Shown here piece by piece: positions 42,769 to 50,556 of a DNA stretch of 64,000 bases. The notes beneath the pieces are model-generated. The model was given only the letters and a program-made list of their open reading frames with translations, was not told the origin of the DNA and searched no databases. Position 1 is the stretch's first letter. The number at the start of each line of letters is the position of its first letter. The DNA is from Hymenobacter ruricola (GTDB lineage: Bacteria > Bacteroidota > Bacteroidia > Cytophagales > Hymenobacteraceae): NCBI RefSeq assembly GCF_015694525.1, contig NZ_JADQDM010000006.1, positions 248,001 through 312,000 of the forward strand, written 5' to 3'. The position numbers were made by a program, and so were the translations under genes.

Positions 42769-42860
42769 AATTATGAATTATAAATTATGAATTATGAGTT
42801 GGCGTTCTAGCTGCAGTGCCCTCTTCCTAATTCCTAATTCCTAATTCAAAACTCATAATT
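42769..42860. repeat. Heptamer repeats in inverted arrangement between tgt and the LptF/G gene
   Basis: Four AATTATG-type heptamers (42769-42796) followed after 27 nt by three TTCCTAA heptamers (42824-42844). The outer ends AATTATGAGTT and AACTCATAATT are inverted repeats, so a large AT-rich hairpin is possible. It ends 8 nt before the GTG start of the next gene. Confidence 0.85.
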
Positions 42861-42868
42861 TCCCTAAA

Positions 42869-43948
42869 GTGAATATCCTCGATAAATACATCATAAAGAA
42901 GTTTCTGGCCGCGTTTTTCTTCTCGGTGGTGATACTCGTGTCGGTGATTTGCGTGATTGATTTCACGGAGAAAAACGACGACTTTATCCAGCATAATTTG
43001 TCGATGGGGAAAATTATTTTCGGCTATTACATTTATTTATTCCCTTATTTCGCCAACCTGCTTTCGCCAATTACCATATTTATTGCCGTCGTGTTTGTGA
43101 CGGCGCAGTTGGCGGCCCGCACCGAAATTGTGGCCATTCTGGCCAGCGGCGTGAGCTTTAAACGGCTAATGCTGCCCTACGCGCTGGGCGGCTCGGTGGT
43201 GGGGCTGCTGATATTCGGGCTCATTGGCTGGGTGCTGCCGGTGGGCAGCAAGTCGCGCGTGGCGTTTGAGCGGGCCTACATCAAGCTGCCCTACAAGTTT
43301 CAGGGACGCAACGTGCACATCAAGATTGGGCCGAAGAGCTACGCCTACATGGAAAGCTACGACAACACGAACAACGTGGGCTTTCACTTCGCGCTCGAAA
43401 CCGTGGAGGGCACCATCCTGCGCCGCCGCATGACGGCCGACGCCATCAACTGGGACTCGACCAAGCACGTGTGGCACTTGTCGCCGCAACTGGTGCGCAC
43501 CTTTCGCGGGGCGCAGGACGAAACCCTGCAGACCTTCCCGGCCCGCGACACCACCCTGAACCTGTACCCGAAGGATTTCGCCAGCAACTACAAAATTGCC
43601 GAAACCCTAACGCTGCCGGAGCTGAACGCCTTCATCCGCACGAAAATCGAGCGCGGCGCCGACGACACCCAGATTTACCTGAGCGACAAATACGAGCGGT
43701 ATTCCTACCCGTTTGCCATCGTGGTGCTCACGCTGATTGGCGTGATTCTGAGCGCCCGAAAATCGCGGGCCGGCGTGGGCGGGCAAATTGCGCTGGGGTT
43801 CGTGCTGGCCTTCGTCTTCATCATTTTCGTGATGCTGAGCCGCAACCTGGCGCAGGTGGGCAGCCTCTCGCCGCTGGTGGCGGCCTGGGTGCCCACCACG
43901 GTGTTCAGCGTCATCGGGCTGGCGCTCTACCGCTTCGTGCCAAAATAA
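42869..43948 (+). CDS. LptF/LptG family permease
   Basis: A 359-residue membrane protein starting at GTG: MNILDKYIIKKFLAAFFFSVVILVS, then IFGYYIYLFPYFANLLSPITIFIAVVF, with a large periplasmic beta domain (about residues 120-260) and three C-terminal TM helices (FAIVVLTLIGVILSARKSRAG, LGFVLAFVFIIFVMLSRNLAQ). This is the YjgP/YjgQ pattern of the LPS transporter LptBFGC. Only one of the F/G pair is in the window; which one cannot be decided from this sequence. Confidence 0.92.
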   Translation: MNILDKYIIKKFLAAFFFSVVILVSVICVIDFTEKNDDFIQHNLSMGKIIFGYYIYLFPYFANLLSPITIFIAVVFVTAQLAARTEIVAILASGVSFKRLMLPYALGGSVVGLLIFGLIGWVLPVGSKSRVAFERAYIKLPYKFQGRNVHIKIGPKSYAYMESYDNTNNVGFHFALETVEGTILRRRMTADAINWDSTKHVWHLSPQLVRTFRGAQDETLQTFPARDTTLNLYPKDFASNYKIAETLTLPELNAFIRTKIERGADDTQIYLSDKYERYSYPFAIVVLTLIGVILSARKSRAGVGGQIALGFVLAFVFIIFVMLSRNLAQVGSLSPLVAAWVPTTVFSVIGLALYRFVPK

Positions 43949-43976
43949 TTTAGGGCAAGAGGGTAAGGTGTTGGCG

Positions 43977-44068
43977 GTCATGCAGAGCGCAGCGAAGCAT
44001 CTTGCCCGCAATGGTATTTCAATCGAGACAACGAAGCGGGAAAGATGCTTCGCTGCGCTCTGCATGAC
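43977..44068. repeat. REP-like palindrome, family A copy 2
   Basis: 33-nt arms 43977-44009 and 44036-44068, one mismatch. It lies between the LptF/G-type gene and the DMT transporter, ending 20 nt before the latter's TTG start. Confidence 0.95.
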
Positions 44069-44087
44069 GTTCTGATAGTTATCCGCC

Positions 44088-45035
44088 TTGCTCCGCGACT
44101 ACCTCAAGCTTCATTTTATTGTGCTCCTGTGGGGCTTCACGGCCATCTTGGGCAAGCTGATTGCGCTGCCGTCGGTGGAGCTGGTGTTTTGGCGCACGCT
44201 GCTGGCGGCCACGGGGCTGGCGGTGCTGCTGGGCGCGCGGCGGCAGCCGTGGCGCGTGCCAGCGGGGCAGGCACTGCGGCTGCTGGCGGTGGGCGCGCTG
44301 GTGGCCACGCACTGGATTACCTTTTTTCTGGCAGCGCGGCTCTCGTCGGTGAGCGTGTGTTTGGCGGGCCTGGCCACGCTGGCGCTGTGGACCTCGCTGC
44401 TGGAGCCGCTGCTGCTCTGGCGCCGGGTGCGCGGCTACGAGGTGGGCCTGGGGCTCATCACGATGGTGGGCCTGTACCTGGTGAGCCAGGCCGAGCTGGA
44501 CCAGTTGCTGGGCCTGGGCGTGGCGGTGCTGTCGGCGGGCCTGTCGGCGCTGTTTAGCGTGTTGAATTCCAAGCTAATTAGGCAGCATCCGCCGCTGCGA
44601 CTCACGTTTTACGAGATGCTGGGAGCCTGCCTGAGCATCGTGCTGTTCTTCCCCATTTACAGCCACTACTTCGCCCAAGACCAGCAGCTGCACCTGACCT
44701 GGCACGGCTACGACTGGCTCTGGCTGGGCCTGCTGGCGGGCGTGTGCACGGTGTACGCCTTCTCTACTTCGGTGGAGCTGATGAAGCGCCTCTCCCCTTT
44801 CGCCGTGAACCTGACCATCAACCTGGAGCCGGTGTATGGCATCGCCATGGCAGCGGCCATTTATTGGCTGCACAGGAAGGGCCTGCTGCACGCGCCGCAA
44901 TTCAACGGGGAGCGCATGAGCACCGGTTTCTACGTGGGGACGCTGCTCATTGTGCTCAGCGTACTCATTCACCCGCTGGTGGCGCGGCTGATGAAGGACA
45001 AAAGGCCCGATTTGGAGCCGGCTGTGCCGGTGTAG
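44088..45035 (+). CDS. DMT superfamily (EamA-type) transporter
   Basis: A 315-residue protein with ten hydrophobic helices arranged as two EamA repeats. Repeat 1 reads LHFIVLLWGFTAILGKLIALP with VELVFWRTLLAATGLAVLL, and repeat 2 reads LGLGVAVLSAGLSALFSVLNSKLI with FAVNLTINLEPVYGIAMAAAIY. The family exports or imports small metabolites across the inner membrane; the substrate is not predictable. There is no ATG; the TTG at 44088 precedes the first helix directly and is the likely start. Confidence 0.9.
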   Translation: MLRDYLKLHFIVLLWGFTAILGKLIALPSVELVFWRTLLAATGLAVLLGARRQPWRVPAGQALRLLAVGALVATHWITFFLAARLSSVSVCLAGLATLALWTSLLEPLLLWRRVRGYEVGLGLITMVGLYLVSQAELDQLLGLGVAVLSAGLSALFSVLNSKLIRQHPPLRLTFYEMLGACLSIVLFFPIYSHYFAQDQQLHLTWHGYDWLWLGLLAGVCTVYAFSTSVELMKRLSPFAVNLTINLEPVYGIAMAAAIYWLHRKGLLHAPQFNGERMSTGFYVGTLLIVLSVLIHPLVARLMKDKRPDLEPAVPV

Positions 45036-45055
45036 CTGTACCCCCGCAGCTCTGC

Positions 45056-45877
45056 TTACAGCGTGCCCTGCCACACGGTGTACTCCGCCGGCCAGCTCAT
45101 CGGGCCGGGCTGACTGTCGGCCCACAGCCCGTACACCGCTGAGCCCGAGCCCGACAAGCTGGCGTAAGTGGCGCCGGCAGCGTAGAGCTGCTGCTTGATT
45201 TCGGCCAGCACCGGGTAGGCTGGCGTCAGGGCCGTCTCGAAATCGTTGCTGATGGTGTCGCGCCAGGCAGCCATGGGTTGGGCCAGCGCCTCGCGGAGCG
45301 GCTGCGCCGGCTTCTTCGGCGTGATGCGGGCGTAGGCTTCGGCGGTGCTGATGTGCAGGTTGGGGTACACCACCACGCAGGTTGTGCCGGCCAGGCTCAA
45401 CTCGATTTCCTCGAATACATCGCCTTTTTCCACGGCCAGCACGGGTTGGTTGCGGATGAAAAAAGCGCAGTCGGAGCCCAGGCGGCGGGCGTAGCTTTCC
45501 AGGCTTTCGGTTGAAAGGCCCAACCCGAATAGCTCGTTGGTGGCCTTCAGCGTAAAGGCCGCATCGGCAGAACCGCCGCCCAGGCCCGCGCCGATGGGCA
45601 CGATTTTGTGCAGATACAGCTGCGCGGGCGGCAGCTGCGGAAAATCGGCCTGGAGTAGTTCATAAGCCCGCACGCAGAGGTTGGTGGCCGGGTCGCCGGG
45701 GATGGGGCGGCCGGTGAGCGTGATGCTGGTGGGCTGGCCGGGCGCGGCGGGCAGGATTTCCAGCGCATCGGTCCACGGCAAGGGCAAAAACACCGATTCG
45801 AGGCTGTGGAAGCCATCGGCGCGGCGCTGGGTGACGTAGAGGCCGAGGTTGAGCTTGGCGTTGGGGAAAATGAGCAT
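45056..45877 (-). CDS. ispE: 4-diphosphocytidyl-2-C-methyl-D-erythritol kinase
   Basis: A 273-residue GHMP kinase of the MEP isoprenoid pathway. N-terminal FPNAKLNLGLYVTQRRADGFHSLESVF with the catalytic Lys/Asp context, the ATP motif VPIGAGLGGGSADAAF and a C-terminal motif YASLSGSGSAVYGL are all present. Start at ATG 45877 (MLIFPNAKL); the longer frame would run across the REP element. It is convergent with the DMT gene (20 nt apart). Confidence 0.97.
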   Translation of the reverse strand: MLIFPNAKLNLGLYVTQRRADGFHSLESVFLPLPWTDALEILPAAPGQPTSITLTGRPIPGDPATNLCVRAYELLQADFPQLPPAQLYLHKIVPIGAGLGGGSADAAFTLKATNELFGLGLSTESLESYARRLGSDCAFFIRNQPVLAVEKGDVFEEIELSLAGTTCVVVYPNLHISTAEAYARITPKKPAQPLREALAQPMAAWRDTISNDFETALTPAYPVLAEIKQQLYAAGATYASLSGSGSAVYGLWADSQPGPMSWPAEYTVWQGTL

Positions 45878-45913
45878 TTGAAGAAAGCAGCAGTATCGGA
45901 CAGACAAAAGAAC

Positions 45914-46010
45914 GTCATGCAGAGCGCAGCGAAGCATCTTTACCTCGATAGTAATTCTTTTGATTGGGTTTGGTTGAGCAGTAAAGATGCTTCGCTGCGC
46001 TCTGCATGAC
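45914..46010. repeat. REP-like palindrome, family A copy 3
   Basis: 30-nt perfect arms 45914-45943 and 45981-46010. It sits between the divergent ispE and sugar-transferase genes; the only in-frame ATG of the latter (46006) lies inside the right arm. Confidence 0.95.
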
Positions 46011-46041
46011 GGGCTACTGCGTTCAGCATGACGTTCTTTTG

Positions 46042-46707
46042 TTGACAAACACACTTCTTCACTCCTTGCCCGCTCCCGCTTCCTTCTACGCCCGCCACGG
46101 CAAGCGCTGGCTCGACGTGGCCATTGCCCTGCCCCTGCTGCTGCTCGCGCTGCCGCTGCTGGCGGGCGCGGCGGCGCTGGCGGCCGCTCAGAACCGGGGG
46201 CGCTGGCTGTTTCGGCAGGTGCGGCCGGGCTGGCGCGGGCGGCTGTTCACGCTCTACAAGCTCCAGACCATGACCGACGCGCGCGACGCCGCTGGCCACT
46301 TGCTGCCCGACGCCGCGCGCCTGCCCGCCGTGGGCCGCTGGCTGCGCGCCACCTCGCTCGATGAGCTGCCCCAGCTCTGGAACATCCTGCGCGGCGACCT
46401 GAGCCTGGTGGGCCCGCGCCCGCTGCTGGCCGAGTACCTGCCGCTCTACACGCCCGCCCAGGCCCGGCGCCACGCCGTGCGGCCCGGCCTCACCGGCTGG
46501 GCCCAGGTGAACGGCCGCAACGCCATTGGCTGGGAGGAAAAGTTTGCCTACGACGTGTGGTACGTCGACCACCTTTCGTGGCGCCTGGATATGACCATTT
46601 TGTGGCGCACCGCCGGGCGCGTGCTGCGCGGCAGCGGCATCACCGCCCCCGGCCAGGCCACCACCGAGGCGTTTCGGGGCACGCCCCCGCCGCCCGTTTC
46701 CCCGTAG
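46042..46707 (+). CDS. Bacterial sugar transferase (PglC-like phosphoglycosyl transferase)
   Basis: A monotopic phosphoglycosyl transferase of about 221 residues that moves a sugar phosphate from a UDP-sugar to a polyprenyl phosphate. Seen: a reentrant N-terminal helix WLDVAIALPLLLLALP, LYKLQTM, LRATSLDELPQLWNILRGDLSLVGPRPLLAEY (catalytic DE dyad) and RPGLTGWAQVNGRNAIGWEEKFAYDVWYVDHLSWRLD. Start uncertain: TTG 46042 or 46039 fits the usual short N-terminus; the ATG at 46006 is within a REP palindrome. The next two genes suggest an amino-sugar (bacillosamine-like) substrate. Confidence 0.9.
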   Translation: MTNTLLHSLPAPASFYARHGKRWLDVAIALPLLLLALPLLAGAAALAAAQNRGRWLFRQVRPGWRGRLFTLYKLQTMTDARDAAGHLLPDAARLPAVGRWLRATSLDELPQLWNILRGDLSLVGPRPLLAEYLPLYTPAQARRHAVRPGLTGWAQVNGRNAIGWEEKFAYDVWYVDHLSWRLDMTILWRTAGRVLRGSGITAPGQATTEAFRGTPPPPVSP

Positions 46708-46716
46708 ATTGCGGGC

Positions 46717-47406
46717 ATGACCACCTTGTTTTTCTCAGACTACGAAGCCGGCGAAACCGGTACGCCGCTCGTCATTTTCGGGGCGGGCGGGCTGGGCCGC
46801 GAGGTGCTGCTGCTCCTTCGGCAGCTCAACGCCACCCACCCCACCTGGGACGTGCGCGGCTTCTACGACGACGCGGCCCCCGCCACGCCCACCGTGGCCG
46901 GCCTGCCCTACCTGGGCACCGCCGCCGACCTCAACGCTACCCCCACGCCGCTGGCCGTGGCCGTGGCCGTGGGCAGCTCGGCCAGCCGCGCCGCCGTGGT
47001 GGCCCGGCTCACGTCGGACAAGCTCACTTTCCCGGCGCTGGTGCACCCGCACGTGGCCCTGGGCCCGCAGCAGCGCATCGCGCTGGGCGAGGGCTGCATC
47101 ATCCAGCAGGGCTGCCTGCTGACCTGCGACATTTCGCTGGGCCGCTTCGTGCTGCTCAACCTGGGCTGCACCGTGGGCCACGACGCCGTGCTGGAAGATT
47201 TCTGCTCCCTGATGCCGCACGCCAACGTGAGCGGCGCCGCCCGGCTGGCAGCGGGCTGCTACCTGGGCACCAACGCCACCGTGATTCAGGGTGTGCGCGT
47301 GGGCGAGGGCAGCATCGTGGGCGCGGGCGCAGTGGTGGTGCGTGACTTGCCGGCGAACGTGACGGCCGTGGGCGTGCCGGCCAGGGAGTTAAGAGTTAAA
47401 AGTTGA
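46717..47406 (+). CDS. Sugar O/N-acetyltransferase, NeuD/PglD-like
   Basis: A 229-residue protein with an N-terminal Rossmann-like nucleotide-sugar-binding part (LVIFGAGGLGREVLLLLRQL). The left-handed beta-helix part of hexapeptide repeats follows (IALGEGCIIQQGCLLTCDISLGRFVLLNLGCTVGHDAVLEDFCSL, GVRVGEGSIVGAGAVVVRD). The His in GHDAVLED is the likely base. It would acetylate the 4-amino group of the sugar made by the following aminotransferase. It is 9 nt after the sugar transferase. The last codons and stop (47387-47407) are formed by AGTTAAG-type heptamers. Confidence 0.9.
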   Translation: MTTLFFSDYEAGETGTPLVIFGAGGLGREVLLLLRQLNATHPTWDVRGFYDDAAPATPTVAGLPYLGTAADLNATPTPLAVAVAVGSSASRAAVVARLTSDKLTFPALVHPHVALGPQQRIALGEGCIIQQGCLLTCDISLGRFVLLNLGCTVGHDAVLEDFCSLMPHANVSGAARLAAGCYLGTNATVIQGVRVGEGSIVGAGAVVVRDLPANVTAVGVPARELRVKS

Positions 47407-47407
47407 A
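47387..47407 (+). repeat. Three AGTTAA-type heptamers at the 3' end of the acetyltransferase gene
   Basis: AGTTAAG, AGTTAAA, AGTTGAA in tandem. They encode the last five residues (LRVKS) and the TGA stop. The same unit recurs between atpD and atpC. Confidence 0.7.
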
Positions 47408-47414
47408 AACGCCT

Positions 47415-47515
47415 GTCATCCTGAGCGCAGCGAAGGACCTTCTCACGGCTAAACAATTGACAGCCCTTCAGATTGCTGGAAACGTGAAAAGGTCCTTCGC
47501 TGCACTCAGGATGAC
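47415..47515. repeat. REP-like palindrome, family B copy 3
   Basis: 33-nt arms 47415-47447 and 47483-47515, two mismatches, 35-nt spacer. It separates the acetyltransferase from the aminotransferase within the pgl-like cluster. Confidence 0.92.
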
Positions 47516-47568
47516 AAACGACCTCCTTAAACCCCAGACTCCCCAACCAATTTCTCTTACCCGATAGC

Positions 47569-48726
47569 ATGCGCAGCCAGGATTACGACCGCCTTTACCT
47601 TTCCCCGCCCCACCTGGGCCGGCACGAACTGAACTACGTGCACAAGGCCTTTGAGGACAACTGGGTGGCGCCGGCCGGACCCAACCTGGCGGGGTTCGAG
47701 GCCGACATCTGCGCGGCGGTGGGCGTGCCGTATTGCGTGGCCCTGAGCTCGGGCACGGCGGCCATTCACCTGGGGCTGATTTTGCTGGGCGTGGGGCCGG
47801 GCGATGAGGTGCTGTGCCCCTCGTTCACCTTCGTGGCCACGGCCAACCCGGTGGTGTACCTGGGGGCCACGCCGGTGTTCATCGACAGCGAGGCCGACAC
47901 CTGGAACCTGTGCCCCGAGCGCCTGCGCGAAGCCATTCTGGACCGCATCGGCAAGGGCAAGAAGCCCAAGGCTCTCATCGTGGTGCACCTGTATGGCATG
48001 CCCGCGAAGCTCCCGGAAATCCTGGCCCTGGCGCAGGAATTCGACATTCCCGTTCTCGAAGACGCGGCCGAAGCTCTGGGCTCGGAGTGGCAGCAGCAGC
48101 CGCTGGGCGGCTTCGGGCGGGTGGGCGTGTTTTCCTTCAATGGCAACAAGATTCTGACCACCAGCGGCGGCGGCGCCCTCGTGACCTACGACCGCGCCCT
48201 GGCCGAGCGGGCCCGCTTCCTGGCCACCCAGGCCAAAGACGACGCGCCCTACTACCAGCACTCGCAGCTGGGCTACAACTACCGCCTCAGCAACATCCTG
48301 GCCGGCATCGGCCGCGGCCAGATGGAGCTGCTGGAGGAGCGGGTGAAACGCCGCCGCCAGATTTTCGAGTGGTACCGCGAGCACCTCGCCGGCCTGCCCG
48401 GCCTCGTGGTGGCCCCGGCCGCGGAGCCGGCCGGCAGCCGCTCCAACCGCTGGCTGACCACCATCCTGCTCAGCCCCGAAGACGCCGACACCCCGCCCAC
48501 CGCCACCCCCGAAACCCTGCGCCAGCACCTCGAAACCCGCAACATCGAGAGCCGGCCGCTGTGGAAGCCCCTGCACCTGCAGCCGCTGTTTGCCGACGCG
48601 CCCGTGTACGGCGGCGCGGTGTGCGCCGACCTGTTTGCCCGCGGCCTGTGCCTGCCCAGCGGCACGGCCATGGGCGAAGGCGAGCTGCGGCGGGTGCGGG
48701 AGGCCCTGGTGGAGGCGTTGGGGTAG
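47569..48726 (+). CDS. DegT/DnrJ/EryC1/StrS aminotransferase (PglE-like)
   Basis: A 385-residue PLP-dependent sugar aminotransferase. N-terminus LSPPHLGRHELNYVHKAFEDNWVAPAGPNLAGFE and ALSSGTAAIHLGL, PLP-contacting VPVLEDAAEALGSEW-type segment (FDIPVLEDAAEALG), and the lysine in FSFNGNKILTTSGGGALV are all present. Members such as PglE make UDP-4-amino sugars that a PglD-type enzyme then acetylates. The dehydratase that would supply the 4-keto sugar is not in this window. Preceded by a REP element, it may have its own promoter. Confidence 0.93.
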   Translation: MRSQDYDRLYLSPPHLGRHELNYVHKAFEDNWVAPAGPNLAGFEADICAAVGVPYCVALSSGTAAIHLGLILLGVGPGDEVLCPSFTFVATANPVVYLGATPVFIDSEADTWNLCPERLREAILDRIGKGKKPKALIVVHLYGMPAKLPEILALAQEFDIPVLEDAAEALGSEWQQQPLGGFGRVGVFSFNGNKILTTSGGGALVTYDRALAERARFLATQAKDDAPYYQHSQLGYNYRLSNILAGIGRGQMELLEERVKRRRQIFEWYREHLAGLPGLVVAPAAEPAGSRSNRWLTTILLSPEDADTPPTATPETLRQHLETRNIESRPLWKPLHLQPLFADAPVYGGAVCADLFARGLCLPSGTAMGEGELRRVREALVEALG

Positions 48727-48924
48727 CATTCGGCGCCGCCCGCTGGCACTCTTTCGATGCAGCGGGTGGCTGTGTTTTGGAGTTCACGAAACTCATCCCG
48801 GCTGGCCATTTCGTGAAGGTTGAGTCGTAGACGAGTTTCGTAGACCGGCCCTGAGCTTTAGAGGCCAGTTGGCCACAATGTATTGGGCTGGCTTTGTTTG
48901 TTCACGAAAAGCAGCGTTATCTAC

Positions 48925-49302
48925 CTAACTGGTTCGCTTTGCGCCAATGCTGGTTTCCCCGCCAAGGTATGTGTTGTGCAACACCTGCAATGTGCCGGCG
49001 CCAATGTAGTGTTTACGGTCAAAGGCCATCAAGACGAATATTTCCCGGGGCTCAATCCAAACGCTGATTTCTTCGTTGCACCGGCTGCGAACGTACGCTA
49101 CATCCTCGTCCGTGCCGGGCGAGAGGGTGGCGCCGTACAGGTTCACGGGCAGTTCCACATAAAAGGTGCTGCCAAACAGCAAGTCTGTATTTTGGTGCGA
49201 CGTCCCCACGATTTCCGTCATTCGGAGCAGCAAGACGCGGTGCGTAAGGGAGAAGTCCATCACGTACAGCATATCCGGAAAATGCATCGGCTCCATGGGC
49301 AT
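48925..49302 (-). CDS. Hypothetical protein
   Basis: A 125-residue protein, no signal peptide or TM helix. Sequence features: DFSLTHRVLLLRMTEIVG, HQNTDLLFGSTFYVELPVNLYG, GTDEDVAYVRSRCNEEISVWIEPREIFVLMAFDRKHYIGAGTLQVL, consistent with a small mixed alpha/beta domain. I do not recognise the family. The 42-bp palindrome array lies upstream of its start and could be part of its control region. Lower GC than its neighbours. Confidence 0.6.
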   Translation of the reverse strand: MPMEPMHFPDMLYVMDFSLTHRVLLLRMTEIVGTSHQNTDLLFGSTFYVELPVNLYGATLSPGTDEDVAYVRSRCNEEISVWIEPREIFVLMAFDRKHYIGAGTLQVLHNTYLGGETSIGAKRTS

Positions 49303-49451
49303 GGGGTAAAGGGTATCAGGACAGGAAAAGTGGAGGGGCGCTTGCTACGGTACGAATGTAAGTTCACTCAAACGGTGGTTTCTTTTCAGCATGCTCCCGC
49401 ATTGGCCCCGCCGGCCGGATGCCCCCTTGGCTGGGCCGACGAAGACAGGCC

Positions 49452-49674
49452 GTACCGAGGTACGCCTCACTTTCCGAAATGCCGGAAGCCCACCGTACCA
49501 AAGTACGGCTCACTTCCGCAATGCCCGAAACGCATCGTACCTCGGTACACGCCATTTCCGGAAGTCCAGAAGCCGACCGTACCGAGGTACGATGCGTTTT
49601 TGAACACGCAAAAGCCGACCGTACCTCAGTACGGTCGGCTTCAGAACTTCCGGGAGTCAGCCGTACCTCGGTAC
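49452..49674. repeat. Six-copy palindrome array, 42-bp period
   Basis: Twelve-base sites GTACC-N2-GGTAC begin at 49452, 49495, 49537, 49579, 49621 and 49663, i.e. steps of 43, 42, 42, 42 and 42 bp. The second (GTACCAAAGTAC) and fifth (GTACCTCAGTAC) carry one arm mismatch. Spacers are degenerate copies sharing TTCCG and CCGAAA-like words. Because 42 is a multiple of three, all frames stay open across it, giving 14-residue repeats in several spurious ORFs. It fills the gap between two minus-strand genes. Confidence 0.9.
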
Positions 49675-49681
49675 GGTCGGT

Positions 49682-50356
49682 TTAGATACCTTTGGCGTCT
49701 TTCTTATTGCCGCGAGCCGCCGAGAAATCGAAGAAGCTGTACACCTTTTCCGCGCTGTCGAAGGTGAGTTCCAGCTGGGCCTTGAGGCGGTGCTGGGCGC
49801 GGGCAATGGCCTGGCGGTCGTCGGCCAGGTCGAGGCGGGCGTCGTCGATGGTGCTGTCCTGGGTGTCGCGGGTTTCGTCGGCGGCGTCGAGGGCGTCGTA
49901 GAGCGCCTGCGCGTCCTGGCCCAGGTCGGGGTAGAGGGCGCCCTGGTGGTCGTGGTAGAGCTGGAGCAGTACCGCGGATTCGGTGAGCAGCTTGGGTTGC
50001 TTGAGCTTGGCGAGCTTGCCCTTGCCGTACTTCGTGAAGTCGGCGTAGATGGGCAGCTTGCGCAGCTTGGGCGTCACGTAGTCCTTCATGGTGTCGTCCA
50101 CGAAGGCCAGCCACTTTTTGCGGGCTTCGCGAAAGGCCGCGGTGCCGCCGGCCGTGGACTGGTTGCGGTCGGCCAGGTTTTCGTCGAAGCTGGTGAGGGC
50201 CGTTTCCAGCGCGGCCAGCAGCGGCGTGAAGGCGGCCCCCGGGGCGGCCTCGCGCACGGCGCGCAGGCTGTACGCGGCCTGGGCCTTGTAGGCCGGCCGG
50301 TCCATGCGCAGGTTCAGAAAAAGGTTGTCGAAGTAGGTGAAGTACGGGTTGGGCAT
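49682..50356 (-). CDS. Hypothetical cytoplasmic protein
   Basis: A 224-residue helical protein, no signal peptide. It starts MPNPYFTYFDNLFLNLRMDRPAYKAQAAY, contains KWLAFVDDTMKDYVTPKLRKLPIYADFTKYGKGKLAKLKQPK, and has a long charged C-terminal helix (DDARLDLADDRQAIARAQHRLKAQLELTFDSAEKVYSFFDF), a likely coiled coil. No family recognised. Start at ATG 50356; the frame upstream contains a homopolymeric Phe run and is unlikely. Its 3' end abuts the palindrome array. Confidence 0.7.
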   Translation of the reverse strand: MPNPYFTYFDNLFLNLRMDRPAYKAQAAYSLRAVREAAPGAAFTPLLAALETALTSFDENLADRNQSTAGGTAAFREARKKWLAFVDDTMKDYVTPKLRKLPIYADFTKYGKGKLAKLKQPKLLTESAVLLQLYHDHQGALYPDLGQDAQALYDALDAADETRDTQDSTIDDARLDLADDRQAIARAQHRLKAQLELTFDSAEKVYSFFDFSAARGNKKDAKGI

Positions 50357-50556
50357 AGGGGTAAAAAAGAAGAAAAAAAACAGGGCCGGCCAGCCGGCGT
50401 TGCGCCGACCTTCAGCACATCCGTAAGAGTACGACTTATTTGGCAAACGCCCGGTTTGTTGTGGCGCGAAGCTTGCCTTGAGGCCCCGCACGCGCCCCCC
50501 GGCCCGGCCGCCGCGCCCCGTTTCTCCGTTAAAGGCCCATCCATTCTTCCCTGCTC

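Noticed and set aside
46006..46041. ATG start for the sugar transferase at 46006
   Set aside because: The ATG lies in the right arm of a REP palindrome whose sequence is constrained by the element, and the added residues do not resemble the family's short N-terminus; not fully excluded.
48727..48924. Short inverted words (ACGAAACTC and GAGTTTCGT) after the aminotransferase gene
   Set aside because: Short and far apart, without a U-tract; too weak to call a terminator or repeat element.
49452..49674. Possible CRISPR array
   Set aside because: Only 12-bp palindromic cores are well conserved, the spacers are related to each other, the 42-bp unit is too short for standard repeat-spacer units, and there are no cas genes.
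49391..49685. Repeat-containing ORFs across the palindrome array in several frames (14-residue repeats)
   Set aside because: The 42-nt period keeps all frames open on both strands; no frame stands out, none has a convincing start, and the palindromes rather than codons are conserved.
49687..49694. Plus-strand TACCTTTG as a promoter
   Set aside because: It is within the 3' end of a minus-strand gene with no plus-strand gene following it before 50557; probably a chance match.
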